This document shows positions 40,762-54,237 of a DNA stretch of 64,000 bases, piece after piece. Every line of letters starts with the position of its first letter. The first letter of the stretch is position 1. The stretch spans positions 2,853,001 to 2,917,000 of the forward strand of contig CM055901.1 of assembly GCA_029582155.1 (NCBI GenBank). Reading direction: 5' to 3'. This DNA comes from Panopea generosa. Its lineage: Eukaryota > Mollusca > Bivalvia > Adapedonta > Hiatellidae. A program made the position numbers and the translations under genes. The notes under the pieces are model-generated. The model searched no databases and was not told the DNA's origin. It saw nothing but the letters and a program-made list of their open reading frames with translations.

Positions 40762-40994
40762 TTTTTTTTCTTAAATGCATGTTGAAAGAATGTCGAATCT
40801 GCAGGACTTTATGTGAGATTTGTGCGTGATTCTTTACACATGCATAAAAACCGGAAAATGAATTTAATCCTTATATTTAAGATTAGAATTATTAGATTCA
40901 TTTTCCGTTTTTTATGCATGTGTAAAGGTTCACGTACAAATCTCACATAAAGTCCTGCAGATTTGACATTCTTTCAACATGCATTTAAAAAAAA
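40762..40994. mobile_element. Foldback element with ~100-bp arms
   Basis: The left arm (40762-40863) and right arm (40896-40994) are near-perfect inverted copies. Matching phrases are atgcatgttgaaagaatgtc, ctgcaggactttatgtgaga, ttacacatgcataaaaa and ggaaaatgaat. The loop is about 32 bases. Non-coding foldback or MITE; a long structured transcript is an alternative. Confidence 0.87.
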
Positions 40995-41757
40995 CAAGAA
41001 TCAGACGTTCCCCACCCCCTGCCTCAAGTGAAATATATAAATGAACATTTTAACTATCTGCTGCATAATAAGCGCGTAGGAATACATATCTTAAAACGTA
41101 AAGATGAAGCCCGGCTAAATGCGTTTTATCGAAAAATAAAACTCTTAAAAATGTTTGCGTTATCCAATGAAAATGCTCTAGATACATATATGAAAGTCAG
41201 ATTGGAATTATATCAACCTATTTGTCACACTTTTATGAACTTTGATAAAATACTACAGTGTTCTGTGCCTCCAGTGGATTGTTTTATTAATATGTGTACA
41301 AATTGAACTCATCAATATGCAGATTAATAGGATGTATGTCTGATAAGCAGGCTAGTAGGGAGCACACTTGTTTCCCCCAAATGTATCCTAGTTATAGCAA
41401 TTCCAGTGTATATCAGAGTATTGCTGTCGTCCAGTGAGACAAGCGTTCTGTGTTTTATTTGTTCACCTTGACTAGTCTTGCATGTAATGAGACCCGACTG
41501 AGAACAAGGTATTACATTATCGGGTCACAGTTGTTTGAACACTGACTAAAATTGTATTGTGTGATTTGCATCACGATGTAGTTCACTTGAATAAGTAATA
41601 AAAGTGCTGAAACACGGAACTATAGCACTGTAGACATATGAAGTAATGCTGCAATACTGTATTAACATCTGCTGATTTGTCCGAGACATATCCTATTAAC
41701 GCTAGTGGACACCATTCTCTGTACATCTAAAAATATATATATAGTAATCTCAAAATT
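40995..41757. other. AT-rich stretch, no secure gene
   Basis: A 92-codon frame (41028-41306) just after the foldback is lysine-rich and has no recognised domain. Confidence 0.4.
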
Positions 41758-41868
41758 GTATTTATAGTGTATTTATAGTGTATTTATAGTGTATTTATGT
41801 ATTTATAGTGTATTTATAGTGTTTTTATGTATTTATAGTGTATTTTATTGTGTATTTATAGTGTATTG
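41758..41868. repeat. Short tandem repeat (11-bp unit tatttatagtg)
   Basis: About eight irregular copies of gtatttatagt. Confidence 0.87.
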
Positions 41869-44568
41869 ATACAAAAAAGAACGTAGCAGGGAAGAAAAAT
41901 GAAGACTCCAGGGTTATTATGTGGGAAAGGAGTATTATTATTTTGTTTAGCGTTATAATATATATTTCCCATACTTTCAGCTCACGTCACATCATATGTA
42001 ACGAACGTGTATTCTAATTATGTTTGATAAAATAATAGTACTTCTTTTCACTTCATGCGATATTATTATAAAGCCGTAATAGAATAAACAAAAAAACGAA
42101 TCAACGCATTTTTCTGCAGTAAATTGTTGTGTCTGACAGAAACAGGGTTATATGACTGTGTTGTATCGACTGAATAAATCATGACAATTGGCCATTACCA
42201 TGTATGAGCGGTTTGTCTTGAGGTTTCAAATTTCGTTAACAAGATGCAAATGAGTGACTTTGAAGCATTCAAATTCTGATGAGCTCTGCAGAAACAAATA
42301 TTTTTTAAAGAAATTTACATTTAAAAATATCAGTATGCATTTACATAAATAAGTTCAGGGACTATTGTAGGAACGATTCTTCTAATATATTCAAACAAGT
42401 TTGAAACAAAAAGAATCTCTAGCAAAAATAAAATGCTCAAATACCATATATTTTTAAAGGGAGTATATCAGGAGAAAACGCTATAAATGTCTAAAAAAAT
42501 AAAATTATTTTTAAAATAGATTAAAAGCATTTCATTATCATAAAGAAATGGAATCCAAATGGTTTGATATGTCAAACCCACGGAACGTGGCATAATTGAT
42601 ATTTAAATTATTTTCACATCTACATTCAGTCTCTTTCTAAGATGAAACAAGTTTTACCTCGTGTACATCTGTATAATGGGTTCATATTAAATTCAAAATG
42701 TAAATACATTACTCATTTAATACGTCAAAAAATATGTTGCAGTTTTAGAGGTAAACCTATTTTAGTCTAACCTCGCGGCGTAGCCCAAGTTTGGAAATCC
42801 ACTTTCATTATATTATTTTAGCATTTTTAAAGGGATTATATTGGCAAGTAACACAAACACGCTGTTAGTCCAAATTTCCTGTATGCAGTGTGCACAAAAT
42901 AATGCTTATATATTGACGTATATTTATTTACTTGAAATTTATCAAATTAATAGTAATTGAATATTGGCCAAAACTTTAATACGTCCCGCAATAAAGTATT
43001 GCGCAATGTTATCATTGAACTCCGTAAACTTCCCGAACAAAGCCTCGAAAACGAAATCGGGAACGAGTCTTCACGATGTTATCCGATGATTGATCGGAAA
43101 CCATAAAGCGGTTCGTTGAAAATGGTGAATGTAAACAAAAGCAAAAACGTGGCTTCAGAAACCCGATGTTTGTAACAAAGAGATAATGCAATTAGACACT
43201 TTAGACGCGTATATCTCTAATTTATAAGTGTTTTCATGCTGGGCGTGTGTATTTAGGACAGGGAATTGATGGTAATATGCCAATATAATCCCTTTAAATA
43301 TATATCCTTTTGGCAATACGGGGTCGGTAAGTATATATAGGCATTATATATTGGGAAAAAATGTTTTTAGCCAATTTCTAAAGATATGAAAAAATCCTGA
43401 TCAATTCCCTTTAAATGTTTACATGTTGTAAGTATTTCAGTGACCAGCTTTATAATGGAATGTTCCATGCCGTTATAGATGAGAGCAATATATTCAATTA
43501 GTCCATTTGTTTAAATAAGTATCGTGTATGCTTACATATCTAATGCTTATATTATAACATAACGCAACCAATATGTTAGTACACGATACTGACCACGTTG
43601 GCACTAATTCTATCAATGTTTAGAGTTTTATATTTTTATATAAATGTTAATTGTTATGTTTTTATAAATATTTAAGTAACGAGATAATTCGCCGCTTACA
43701 TTAACCTTGATAGTTCAGCGTGATAAAATACTAATTGATATGATAATAGACACCTTGACGTCTTTTTTTTCAATTCATTGGATAATAAAGAACATATATG
43801 AAAACGCAAACGGGGTTAAGGGGGAACGTACTTGAAAATGAAAAAAAAGTGACACCAATGCAGGAGGTACCAAAGTATTCAATAACATGTCAAGTAATCA
43901 ACCAATATAATTTCATGTAAAAGTCAAACATTTAGTAATGTTATTTGCCTAATAAAGAAACTGAATAGAATGCAATGTTTGTGTTAATGCTGTTTTGGCG
44001 AAAGTGTCCTTAAAATTTGATGTCTATTGTTGGCTATATATTTTCAAATTTTGTTCTTATGAATTCTGGTTAAATAATAAATGCATAATAAATCAAACAA
44101 ATCTCACTGTCATTAGAAAGGCTGATTTCTTTAATTAAAAAACACAATCAATACCAAACATACAATATTCATGCAACGGTCAAAAATATTCCGTTAAACG
44201 CTAACAACTCTAAAAATAGCTTGTTTTGATTATTCGTATAATTGAACTTTTTTAACTACGTCTTGAGTTTGATGCAGATTTCAAAATTGGCAACATATTA
44301 ATCAAAATTGTCAAATGTAGAAAAGTAATTGATTACCCCACTGTAATGTCAGGGGGAAAGCCCTTACGGGACGTGTATGATCTTGTGTAGGTTACGAAGA
44401 AATGGAACAAGACACTAGCTAAATGCGATAACATTATCTTCCAAAAACAATAACCATTCAATGATCAGCAACAACTTTACAAAACTCGATCTATAAACGC
44501 TAACAAGTGTTTTCTGCATGTAGTGTTCGTATTTAAAATTGATATGATAAAGTTGGTTTTTTTTATGG
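41869..44568. other. Long AT-rich stretch, no gene seen
   Basis: Both strands were scanned; no exon-like frame, SINE head or array was found. Confidence 0.45.
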
Positions 44569-44722
44569 ATTATGGTAAATTTTATGAAATTACTTATGGT
44601 TTATAGTTACGTTTGTGAAATTATTTAAAGTTAATAGTAACGTTTATGAACTTATTTATTGTTTATACTAAATTTTATGAAATCATCCATAGTTTATAGT
44701 AAAGTTCATGAAAGTATTTAAT
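44569..44722. repeat. Degenerate ~36-bp tandem repeat, 4 copies
   Basis: Recurring phrases tttatgaaattat and tttatagtaa(a/c)gtt. Confidence 0.7.
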
Positions 44723-44938
44723 CTGCTTTCCATTTGGTATTGATATGGTTCTATATCAATTGAATACATATTTTCACTTCTGAAAACGAAAACATTAAAA
44801 TTGTTAATAAAATTATATCAAACGAAACTTTTCTTTTTTTTTCTTATCTACAATATCGGGTATGAGGAAGATTTTCAAATGTTTAAAGTATATATATTAC
44901 AATGATTCGTAAAAAAAGTGACAGCCAGGCACATTACG

Positions 44939-45158
44939 TTATTTTATATCGGAATCCCCATTGAGCTTGAAAGCGTCAGCGAAAATATCAAGTACGTCAT
45001 TTGTATCGTTAGAGGGTGGGGGGAGTATGAGATGCCCTTTGGCAGAGTTACCATGGACACTGGTCAATTTCTCACACTCCATTAGCTCGAATTTAAAATG
45101 ATAGGTGGTGGAGGGGAACACTCGCTGGATAATGAAGTGTTTCAGCCAGTTATGGAAA
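44939..45158 (-). CDS. Weak candidate terminal exon of an unrecognised minus-strand gene
   Basis: On the minus strand a possible acceptor (ggcacag ending at 45159) leads into 72 codons closed by TAA at 44941-44939. The composition is more protein-like and less AT-rich than the surroundings: F-H-N-W-L-K near the start, a P-P-P-S-N-D-T stretch near the middle, then V-L-D-I-F-A-D-A-F. A TTTATT on the + strand at 44655-44660 gives an AATAAA about 280 bases past the stop. I do not recognise the family, and no partner exon was seen on this strand. It could be the 3' end of an antisense gene, an exon relic, or chance. Confidence 0.25.
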
Positions 45159-46700
45159 CTGTGCCAAGTTATAAATACATAATTAAAAATACAATTCTTA
45201 TTTGAATATGTGTTTGCCTATTTGCATATAAGTGCATATCGGTTTGCTGAACGTACGTAAATAAGAAAAAAAAACATATGTCGAACATGTAACGTAGCAT
45301 GTAAAAGCATAGACAGTCACCACAACACCAGACACATCATCAATACAATAATCATCACATATATAATACATATAAACAGGCGAAGCGACAACAAAGTTCA
45401 CCGCTTTGTAACGATCAGAGAGTTAAACCTGTTATAACACGTGCGCCAAATCTCGCTCTTCTCCTGTCGCCACGTCATGAAACGAGACAGATTTAAGTAA
45501 AACTGCTATATTATGTGGGTCGGGATAATTCGTTATTGCACCCATCAAACTCGTTCTCGTCAGATACTCGTAACATACGACAGACATATATTGGCAAACT
45601 CGTCTAAGTCTGAATACTGACGTTTACAAAAGCACATCTTTTATTCCCCTTATTTTGCTCAGCAACATATCTGTATTTACTATACTAATATATAATCAAT
45701 CAAAACAGCTAAACAAAGAGCAGTCTGTCATTTCAAACACTTTTTGCATTCCGATAGAAAATCCCTAGCCGATAAAAGCCATGCAATATTCATATATCAA
45801 TAATACCCTGTCAACTGCTAACATTTCCAAAAAAAATACGAATACAGTTTTGATTGTTACTAAAACAATTTGTTTTGGCTGCTGCTGTAGGGGCTGTTAA
45901 TTAAGTTTTCTGAACAATTAAACAAGGACTTTTGGTAAATGTTATGCCAATTGCTTTCAAAACAAGATTTCAAATTATTCAATTTGGTCTTTTTAAACAT
46001 CATTTGAATATTTCTAAGGTACATACTTTTCTCGAGCATACGGGATTTTTCAAATATTAACTGTATTGTTTTTGTTTGCCAATTAGCAGTATGAGTATGC
46101 TTCTGGTTATCCATGAAGTAGCCAATTAAAATGTCCAGTATTGAACTTTGTTAACACTGTTAAATTAAACAGAACTTTGAAAGTGCATAGTTATTGACGC
46201 TCGTTAAATGTTTCATTAAAACTCAGACTGCGCATACTAAAAAGCACACACTTTGAAATTACGCCTGGCATATGCCAGATAGTAAAATGTGTAAAACTAT
46301 CGAGTTCGGTATATATCATATACATATATCAATAACAAAGAGTAAATATAAAAAAGAAAATAGTTGAAAATCCTTTCATCTGAAGTAAACACAAACAAAA
46401 TAACAGCCAAGTAAAGGTACGACGTTGTAGCGTACTTCTAATTCCCTAACGCTCTGAACATATAGCAGCGCATGGCCCATTTGTAAATGCAACATTAGAA
46501 TAACATTTTACTACACAATCATACTGAGTTTGTAGATATGTGTAGTCTCTACTGTAAAATAACTTTAACATGGAATGAAACACGAACATCCATTAATTAT
46601 GAATTTTAAGTCACAAGGGACCATACTAAAATTTTGACTGCTTCATAACTTTCAAGAGAAAGTCACGATTGTTTCACGTTCAGCTTTTATGGGTGCGCCA
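45159..46700. other. AT-rich stretch, no gene seen
   Basis: Minus-strand frames at 45198-45401 and 45860-46114 have no recognised domain. Confidence 0.4.
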
Positions 46701-46915
46701 ATCTTTTGACGCAGTCGTTAAACTCAAATTTGACTTAATTAATATAACTTTATTTATGCTTATCTGCATCGTGATAATAAAACTTGCAAACGTGCAAGAT
46801 ACTATTTTGACGAAGTCATAAAATTCAAATTTGAGTTAATCAATACAATGTTATTTATGTATCTGCATCATCTTGTTGCTGTTAGCGATAACAAAGCATG
46901 TCATTGTGCAAGATA
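46701..46915. repeat. 101-bp direct tandem duplication, 2 copies
   Basis: tttgacgcagtcgttaaact at 46705 recurs as tttgacgaagtcataaaatt at 46806. Both continue through actcaaatttga-like sequence to cgtgcaagata/tgtgcaagata. Confidence 0.85.
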
Positions 46916-47751
46916 ATACTTGCAATTTTGAATTCATCGTGGACTTAACAGTGGTTTTATCTGTACAGCGGCAATCATTTGTTGTTGATCTCTTTTTGCA
47001 TGTATGTATTTACTTTGAGAAAAATAAACATTATGTATAATACATTATTTTGGGCAGAGAACCAAAACCAGATAAAATACAAACCTGTCATAAGTTTTTG
47101 GTATTTTCATCCAGCAATTTAAAAGAAGAAAATTATCTATGGAGAACAGTTAGTATATGTTTATGCAGCGAAGTGCTAATGTAACACGGTCATCTTTTTA
47201 TGTATATGAATGAAACATGTAGCCTTTACTTTAAAGTATGCGTTTTACAATAGGATTAACAGTTCATAAAACATTAACATATATGTATATATTTCATAAA
47301 GCAATCTAACCCATCAACATCACTTAAGATTTATAGACTCAAGAGAGAAAAATCTCCTGAAGTCATTAGACAACATAATTTTCTTATACTATCATCTGCT
47401 GTGTCAAATTATATTGTATTTCTGTTTGATTTTTGTTTTAGCTCGAGCTACAGTCTATAATTTGTTGAGACTGGTTTGTCCTTTTAAAATTAATGTATAT
47501 ATGTGTATGCGGTGAAAGGAAAAAAAAAGTATACATACCTATAAACGTCGACAGGTCAAGGAACAATAAATATATTGCGTATAAATTTTGTATATTTATA
47601 TTTCATCATATTGTTGAATAAAAAAAACAACATTTAATTCATTTCAAAGCAAAACAATAAGAAAAAATCAGTTCATTTTCCATCACATGAATAAACCAAT
47701 AATGAAATAATTTTAAAAACCAAAATGTATGCTTTCTTTTTTCCTTTCAGT
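46916..47751. other. AT-rich spacer, nothing recognised
   Basis: No exon or repeat was seen. Confidence 0.4.
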
Positions 47752-47777
47752 GTATATATATATATATATATATATAT
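47752..47777. repeat. (TA)n microsatellite
   Basis: A pure TA run. Confidence 0.9.
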
Positions 47778-47894
47778 GAATGTATGTTACAACTTGACTG
47801 ATACATATATGTGTACGGTTTGTTGAGGGATGGCCCACCCCGACCCTCCCAGACCTATTACGGGGTGATTAAATGGATAATTTTTCAGTGATTG

Positions 47895-47899
<5 letters not shown>

Positions 47900-47928
<29 letters not shown>
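47900..47928. repeat. Poly-A run of 29
   Basis: An uninterrupted A run preceded by locally GC-richer sequence (gcccaccccgaccctcccag near 47832). It could be the tail of a retroposed sequence, but no 5' boxes or target duplication were found. Confidence 0.85.
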
Positions 47929-47930
<2 letters not shown>

Positions 47931-49619
47931 AAAATGTTCACGATATACCCCGTGAAGTTCTATAGGCAGTGCTTTATTAATATCCTCAACCTACATTGCC
48001 GAACGATTTAAACAATTTATTAGAAAAAAAACTATTTAAAACTAACCTGTCGTTTATTTGATATCTTTGTGAATATCCTCAACGTGTGTCAGAAATATAA
48101 TTATTCACTATTGGGTTGAAGACCCTCGGTGTATAGTTGAAAGTGTCAAAACAATTTATCGGCTCTCTTTTAAGTTTGCTGTTTCCGAGTCAATCATTCT
48201 GTATGAAATAGACAATTAAAATTGATTGATTTGAAGTTTACCATTTGCACGGAGTTGTGTGATGTTGCACTGGTTTGAGTGATTGATTGATTCGATTAGC
48301 TTTATGTCATGTGATGTCAGACTTTGAATAAAATCAGTGTTTCTTTATGCTTTATGTTTGATATGTGCATCTTAGTAAAGACATATTGTTAATGATCATA
48401 TTTGCAGCGATTTTAGCCTAAGGTTTCATAATATGAAACCTATTTATATCTATTTCCAAATTTACCTAGGGGTAAGTAGATTTAAATACTTGCAATTAGT
48501 ATAACCTTCTTCGTTTTCGGTTACGTCTATCAGTTTTAATAAATTCACAGAAAAAAAATCGTTTAAATGTTCCGTCGTATGAAGATTATTTGTAACGAAT
48601 CAAGTTGCTTTTGAATAAAGAATATAAAAATACTTCCATTTTTTGATAGGGGCCAGCAGGGTTTCTGTCAACATTGGCTGCACGAAGTAACGAAAGATCC
48701 AGATCATTATTGACCAATTATCGACCTTCAATCAAAATACAAAAACACAAATGCAATAAACATATTCCTTGTTTCATACATTTTATTTCGAGATGCCTGT
48801 CTTGATAGTATTTATCGCATCACACCAGGGACTGGATACTAAACAACATATCTACTTATTGCTGTATATGTTCAATGACATTCGACATCTCTATTCAAAA
48901 ATGATTAATTGAGCAAAGTGTAACAAGTACAGATCATTCGTCAAGATAATTTATTTTGAAGCAACGTCGATTTCCTTGCCAAAAGAGGAAAACCTGATTT
49001 AGCGATAATTTACGGATAACTAGACTTACTTAATTATAGACGTTACATACTGGAATATAACAGAGTTATTGTAGAAGTTATCCGAAAAACCCGTAGTTAC
49101 GAATTATTAGATAATTTTATCTCAAATATAGTGTTTGCACTTGTCCCAATCCATAAAGTTTTAAATTAATTTTATTTTTACATTTGTTATTCAGACGTAT
49201 CTACAGCTATAAGCTTTCTTCACAATCAACATAAAATTCATTAGTATAAACTAAGCTAAACGTACCATTTTTCCTGAGTTATGTCATAAAAAGAATCTTA
49301 CATTCGTGCTCAATCAGTATGTACTTTAAATAGTTGGCAACGTTTTATAAGTTAGCATTAGTATTAATTTTATATCAACATAGCAAAACTGTTGTTTTTT
49401 ACATGCTTACGCACAACGTTATATATAGTTTATAACAAACAGATGGAAACAATGAAGATTGTATTGAGTTCATTTCCATAATTGATTAATTAAGCTCATA
49501 GGGCAGTATGTGTTACGTATTGCGCCACGTTTTTAGACTTATAGTAACCTTGGTTAATTAATAAGACAGCATTACTGTTAATTTTAGTTAAACATGCTAA
49601 TGTACAATATAATCTCTCT
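47929..49619. other. Long AT-rich stretch, no gene seen
   Basis: No exon, SINE or array was recognised. Confidence 0.45.
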
Positions 49620-49630
49620 CCCCCCTCCCC

Positions 49631-49686
<56 letters not shown>

Positions 49687-49690
49687 CTCT
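49620..49690. repeat. (CT)n microsatellite
   Basis: Pure CT from about 49633 to 49680 with degenerate flanks. Confidence 0.95.
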
Positions 49691-49814
49691 GTATATAATA
49701 TTACACAAGGAATCCAATCGAGTTAATAATCTAATTTACTAATAACTACTTTACAAGAACATTACAACATTTATCATTAATATGATAAGATAATATAACT
49801 GCAGGTATGAATAT

Positions 49815-49985
49815 AATCGCTTTGACCTGGTGGTAAAACATGCAGGTTCGAACACGGTCATGTTATGGCTAACTAGAACCAGACACCATCTAACTCAATG
49901 CTCAGAATTACGGCGATAGTTCTACTATTGGCCTGACTGGTATCATTACTAGGCGACTGGGTGACTTATTATACCATGCAAGTTG
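49815..49985 (+). mobile_element. Decayed tRNA-derived SINE
   Basis: tgacctggtggtaaaacatg resembles an A box and caggttcgaacacggtcatg a B box. tcagaattacggcgatagtt and ctactattggcctga follow. The family could not be fixed. Confidence 0.5.
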
Positions 49986-50612
49986 CAGCGCTTGGCATAC
50001 AGTCTGAAGCAGACGCCCTCGTGATATTCAAACACCATATAATACAAAGTGCATGGATAATATTACACATACTGGCGATAAAGGAATGTCTGCAATATTT
50101 TTCTAACAACTGTTAAAACGTTTGTTCCCTTAGCTGGCGGTTATATCTCGTTGGCGACAGAATGTCGCAAACTATTAAGTTACCATACAGACTTCACATT
50201 TGTTGGTGAAGTTTAAGTCACTTGAACCGACAGTTTGTCAATAACACATCTGTGCTAGATTGTCACGTGATGGAATGTGTCACATAATTCAGATGAACAT
50301 ATTTGCATAAATGGGCACTCATCCAGGCAGTTAAGCTTTTAACCGAAGAGAGAAGTTTGCAAATAGGTTTTCTGATCAGTAAAAATCTTCTTCGTAACAT
50401 GTATATTTTTTCATAACAAATAGCTAGGAAACGTGGGGGAATTATGTTGTTCTTTTAATTATGAACATAATGTATGTTTTATGTAAAATTTAAATTCAAT
50501 GTGTGTAACTACTGATACAGTCCAATAAACTTATAAATGACCTAATTTAATTGTACTATTTTAATACGACAGTGTAACATTTATTTATTTATAACATCCT
50601 ATGTAATTGCTA

Positions 50613-50615
<3 letters not shown>
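49986..50615. other. AT-rich spacer, nothing recognised
   Basis: A short N-V-G-E reading near 50430 was checked as a possible T1a fragment, but the frame does not continue as a channel. Confidence 0.4.

Positions 50616-50655
<40 letters not shown>
50616..50655. repeat. (GA)n microsatellite
   Basis: Pure GA followed by degenerate purine-rich sequence to about 50770. Confidence 0.95.
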
Positions 50656-50659
<4 letters not shown>

Positions 50660-51043
50660 GATAGGAGGTGACGAGAGAGAAAGATACATAAGTGAAAATG
50701 ATAATAAAGGAAGAGAGATAGAGGGAGAGACAGAGAATGATAGAGACGATGACAATGACAATGAGGTAGAGAAAAAGCACACAATTGGTTTAATAAAATA
50801 GATGAGAACAGATATTCGCATGTTAGATTATTTCAAAATCTACAAGGACAATATTTTTTTTCTATTTAACATTTTGATCAATATTTCTAATACTTCTGGG
50901 TCCACACTATTCATGAGACTCCTCTCACCACGTTACGACTCCGATATTTATAGATCATTGATGTAGCCATTCTGATGTTATGGATGTATGTACCACGATT
51001 GTCAATATGGTACCCTCGGAAACCATGATATTTAACCTACAGT

Positions 51044-51150
51044 GTAATACAGGTATTACATAATACAGGTATTACATAATATAGGCATTACATAATACAG
51101 GTATTACATAATACAGGTATTACATAATATAGGTATTACATACCCTTGTG
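51044..51150. repeat. 16-bp tandem repeat, about 6 copies
   Basis: The unit aatacaggtattacat, with variants aataggc/aatatagg. The unit is partly palindromic (gtaatacctgtatt on the other strand). Confidence 0.9.
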
Positions 51151-52330
51151 AATACTAACATGTGAAAATGATTTCGGCAGATATTAAATATCTTCTACAG
51201 AAACTCCCAGTATTTAATCAAGCGTCCCAACGATATTAGAGGTTGTTTCATAGCTTTCAGTTATTCTTAGGAAGCCATACTGTTTGCTTTTTTTTCTAAA
51301 AAAATACCATTTTATCTTCCTATCCCGAAATTGTGAATGCTAATCTTACCATCCTATCCCTGTAATACTTTTTTAAAAGTTCGGGCTTCCATTATTGTTT
51401 TTGAACATTCTATTAAACAACACTATAAATACAATCAAATGAAAGTAGAATAATTCATAAGAAATCAACATTTGAAAATATAAATGATCAAACCTAATTA
51501 CAATTCCTGGTATATGAAAGTGTTTCAAAGAGTTACCTTAAGGTCCATAGCATTGCTACCTGTAATGCTGCTAAATGACAATTGCGTTAAACATACATAC
51601 ATTTTAGTGATCTACAGGACAGTCAGTTTTGGGATTATTACCCGGATTGTTCGTCCAGGTAGTGTTGACCTTTATGGCAGCTAATTCTATTTAGTCACTA
51701 ATTATCTTTGCAACACACACATAAAATTATTTTTTATGTTTTGTCATATATTGTTATGAAAGTAATTTTAGAAAATGACACATACGTGTACAAAATAAAG
51801 TATCAAAACGCAAGTTTTAGAATTATTAATTTGCCCAAAATTTTAAACATTTATTTTACTAATGTAGAATTGCAGGACTATTCGTAAGGATTCCAAAGAT
51901 ATACAGTCACACAAAGTTAATTTGTAATCATTGATTATTTATTAGTTTTACAGGAATATAAGGAATAAAATTATCATGGATATAGAATGTTACATTAAGT
52001 ACAACGATTGTAATGAATTAAATAATAAACAATAGCATACATAAGAAACAGTTTTTTCATGATATAGATGTTCCGACAAGTCACGAAAAGGCTCGGCGTT
52101 TTACGTACGAGAGCAAAGTTAAGCGGACAAAGCCGAGGGGTGAATCGGAAGTGATATCGTACTAGGTTAATACTAGAAATATACAATGGGTTTATCACAC
52201 TCAAGTACCGTAAAGTATATGATATTTATAACGCTCGAATGGTAATAAAAAGAAAATCGCTATTAGCAACTTAAAACTATACCCTCACCAAACGAAAACT
52301 GATATGTCAACTTGTTTATCTCCGTTGCAG
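51151..52330. other. Intron or 5' flank directly upstream of the T1b exon
   Basis: No promoter, T1a exon or start codon was found. It ends in the acceptor used by the exon at 52331. Confidence 0.5.
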
Positions 52331-52596
52331 GAGAGCTCCATGTGCCTCTGGAAGTTTGTGGCGCGGTGGTCAAACGAGAGCTGGACTATTGGCAGATAAA
52401 CGAGAACCATATAAAGTCATGCTGTTGGAGGAATTATCGTTCTTACATCGAAAACAAACGTATTTTAGATTCGTTTAACCGTAGTATTCTGAAGCAGCAG
52501 ATGTGTATAAAATACGACGACCTAAAGGGATGGGAAAGATTCCGAACAAAAATGTGGTTGTTTTTAGAATATCCAAGAACTTCCCAATCAGCCATG
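52331..52596 (+). CDS. Shaw/Kv3-like voltage-gated K+ channel, exon encoding second half of T1 domain
   Basis: Internal exon, 266 bp. It follows a good acceptor (tctccgttgcag ending at 52330) and ends at a strong donor (gtaagt from 52597). It opens with the last two bases of a Gly codon (phase 1) and ends in phase 0 on the Met codon at 52594. It encodes about 89 residues. The T1 zinc site HX5CX20CC is complete: His at 52339, Cys at 52357, Cys-Cys at 52420-52425. In Kv2, Kv3 and Kv4 channels this site holds the cytoplasmic T1 tetramer together through zinc and decides which subunits assemble. The CCW-x-x-Y-R stretch and the W-x-x-F-x-x-x-M-W end resemble Shaw/Kv3. The linker after T1 is short. 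The first half of T1 (the NVGG part) and the start codon are not here, so an upstream exon must exist if the gene is functional. Confidence 0.93.
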
Positions 52597-52964
52597 GTAA
52601 GTACAAATAATAAATTAAGTGACTACTTTTTGTCCTACTTTCTCAGTCAATAAAATTGTGCAGATTTTTTTTTAAAAATAGAACATTCCAGTTTACATAG
52701 AGTGTCATGACCGTCAGAAGATGTTGGCAGGCTTCCTCCGCCAATGAAATCGCTCAAAGAACGAGAAACTAGATTAACAACTCAGCTCAACTCAATTAGA
52801 AGTAATATGCACTTTTTTACTGGCGTAGTAATTTTCATATAATTTCTAACATACACATAAAATGTTCGTTTATATATTTTCCATATCCCCATTCATTTGA
52901 TGTTTCTTTTCATTTACTGACTTTTCCTTTGGGCATGATAGTTTTACTGTAGATTACTAGTCTG

Positions 52965-53147
52965 TAAAGCGGGCCCAGCTCTCCTGATTGGGTCCGTTAA
53001 ATAGCAATATTGGGAAAGCCACTTTTGAGCACGTTGATTGGTCAGTTGTTTCAACTGAAAGTTTGATGTCGTAAGCGTTCAACTGCTTTGAATTGTTGGA
53101 CAGGCATAGAATTCCCTGCTTTTTCGTTGGTGGTTTATAGACCTGAT
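52965..53147 (-). repeat. Dispersed ~185-bp repeat, copy 2 (intronic)
   Basis: Inverted relative to 39187-39370. The clearest shared blocks are gagcacgttgattggtcagt, tgtttcaactg and cctgctttttcgttgg. Confidence 0.78.
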
Positions 53148-54237
53148 TTGGGGGAAAGACTTATAGAAATCTATATATGACAATTTTGGACACTTTGTTT
53201 ATCTTCTTTTTAGCGTTATACACGGAGATGAAGATGGAGATATTATTACACTAATTCTAAAAGACAATAAACCCAGACAAAAATATAGACCAATGTAACT
53301 TTACAAGACAGTAATCTGGTGCAATAGCAAATCATTTTTGGAATTATGATTTAAAATACTATATAAGTGTTTTAACACACACTACCGCAGACAACAACTC
53401 ATTGCAAATAAACATGCTAAAATATAAAGTCCAGTCTATTTTAATAAAAAAATAAGGATTGGTGACACATATCTATTATTTAAAATTGCTATAATAATGG
53501 TTCAATTCTAATAAATGGTTTTATAACAGAAAATGGAAGGTTCTTTACTTGAAATGGAAGTTAACACAATTTAAAATATTAAATGATTTGTTTACGCTAT
53601 TGAATTGTGAATTAAGCAATTGAAGAATACCTTTATTATACGTATAACGTTCTTAATATGAGCAACTATTCGCCAACATCATAGATTTAAATGTAATCTA
53701 AAATGCAATTTTAGTAAGCAACATGATACATTCCCATTTCAAAACCAACAAGGACTACATTGCAATGGACCCAGGTTAGAATAATTCATAACATTTTATC
53801 AAACAGTTATTTTTTGCATAAAATTAGATGAAATAATCCAATTTCCTTCTATTGCACATAAGAGGAAACCATAACGCATGTGTTACGTTCCTGCCCCAAG
53901 ACACAATCCATTATAAAATAGTTGAAAAGATGGATTTTCTCTATAAATCATGTAGAAATAACAGAAGGATCGTTTATTTTTAATATAGGAAAATGATTAA
54001 TACCACTACAACTATGTAGTATTGGAAACAAAATTTATATAAAACATATAGAAGTTCTACATAAAAACTTAAAATAAGCTTAAAGGAATATATATAATTT
54101 GCAAAATCTAGCTATAAAAAACAAAAAATTGGAACCTTATAAAAAGGATCTGAATTCATATTTTAGTATTTGATCACAATAAGTAAACAAATCAAATAAA
54201 CTATAAACCGGGTTGCATATACAAAATCTACTTTTTT

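Noticed and set aside
50425-50450. N-V-G-E reading as a possible T1a exon of the channel
   Set aside because: Neighbouring residues do not match the T1 domain, and no donor with a phase-1 Gly codon follows.
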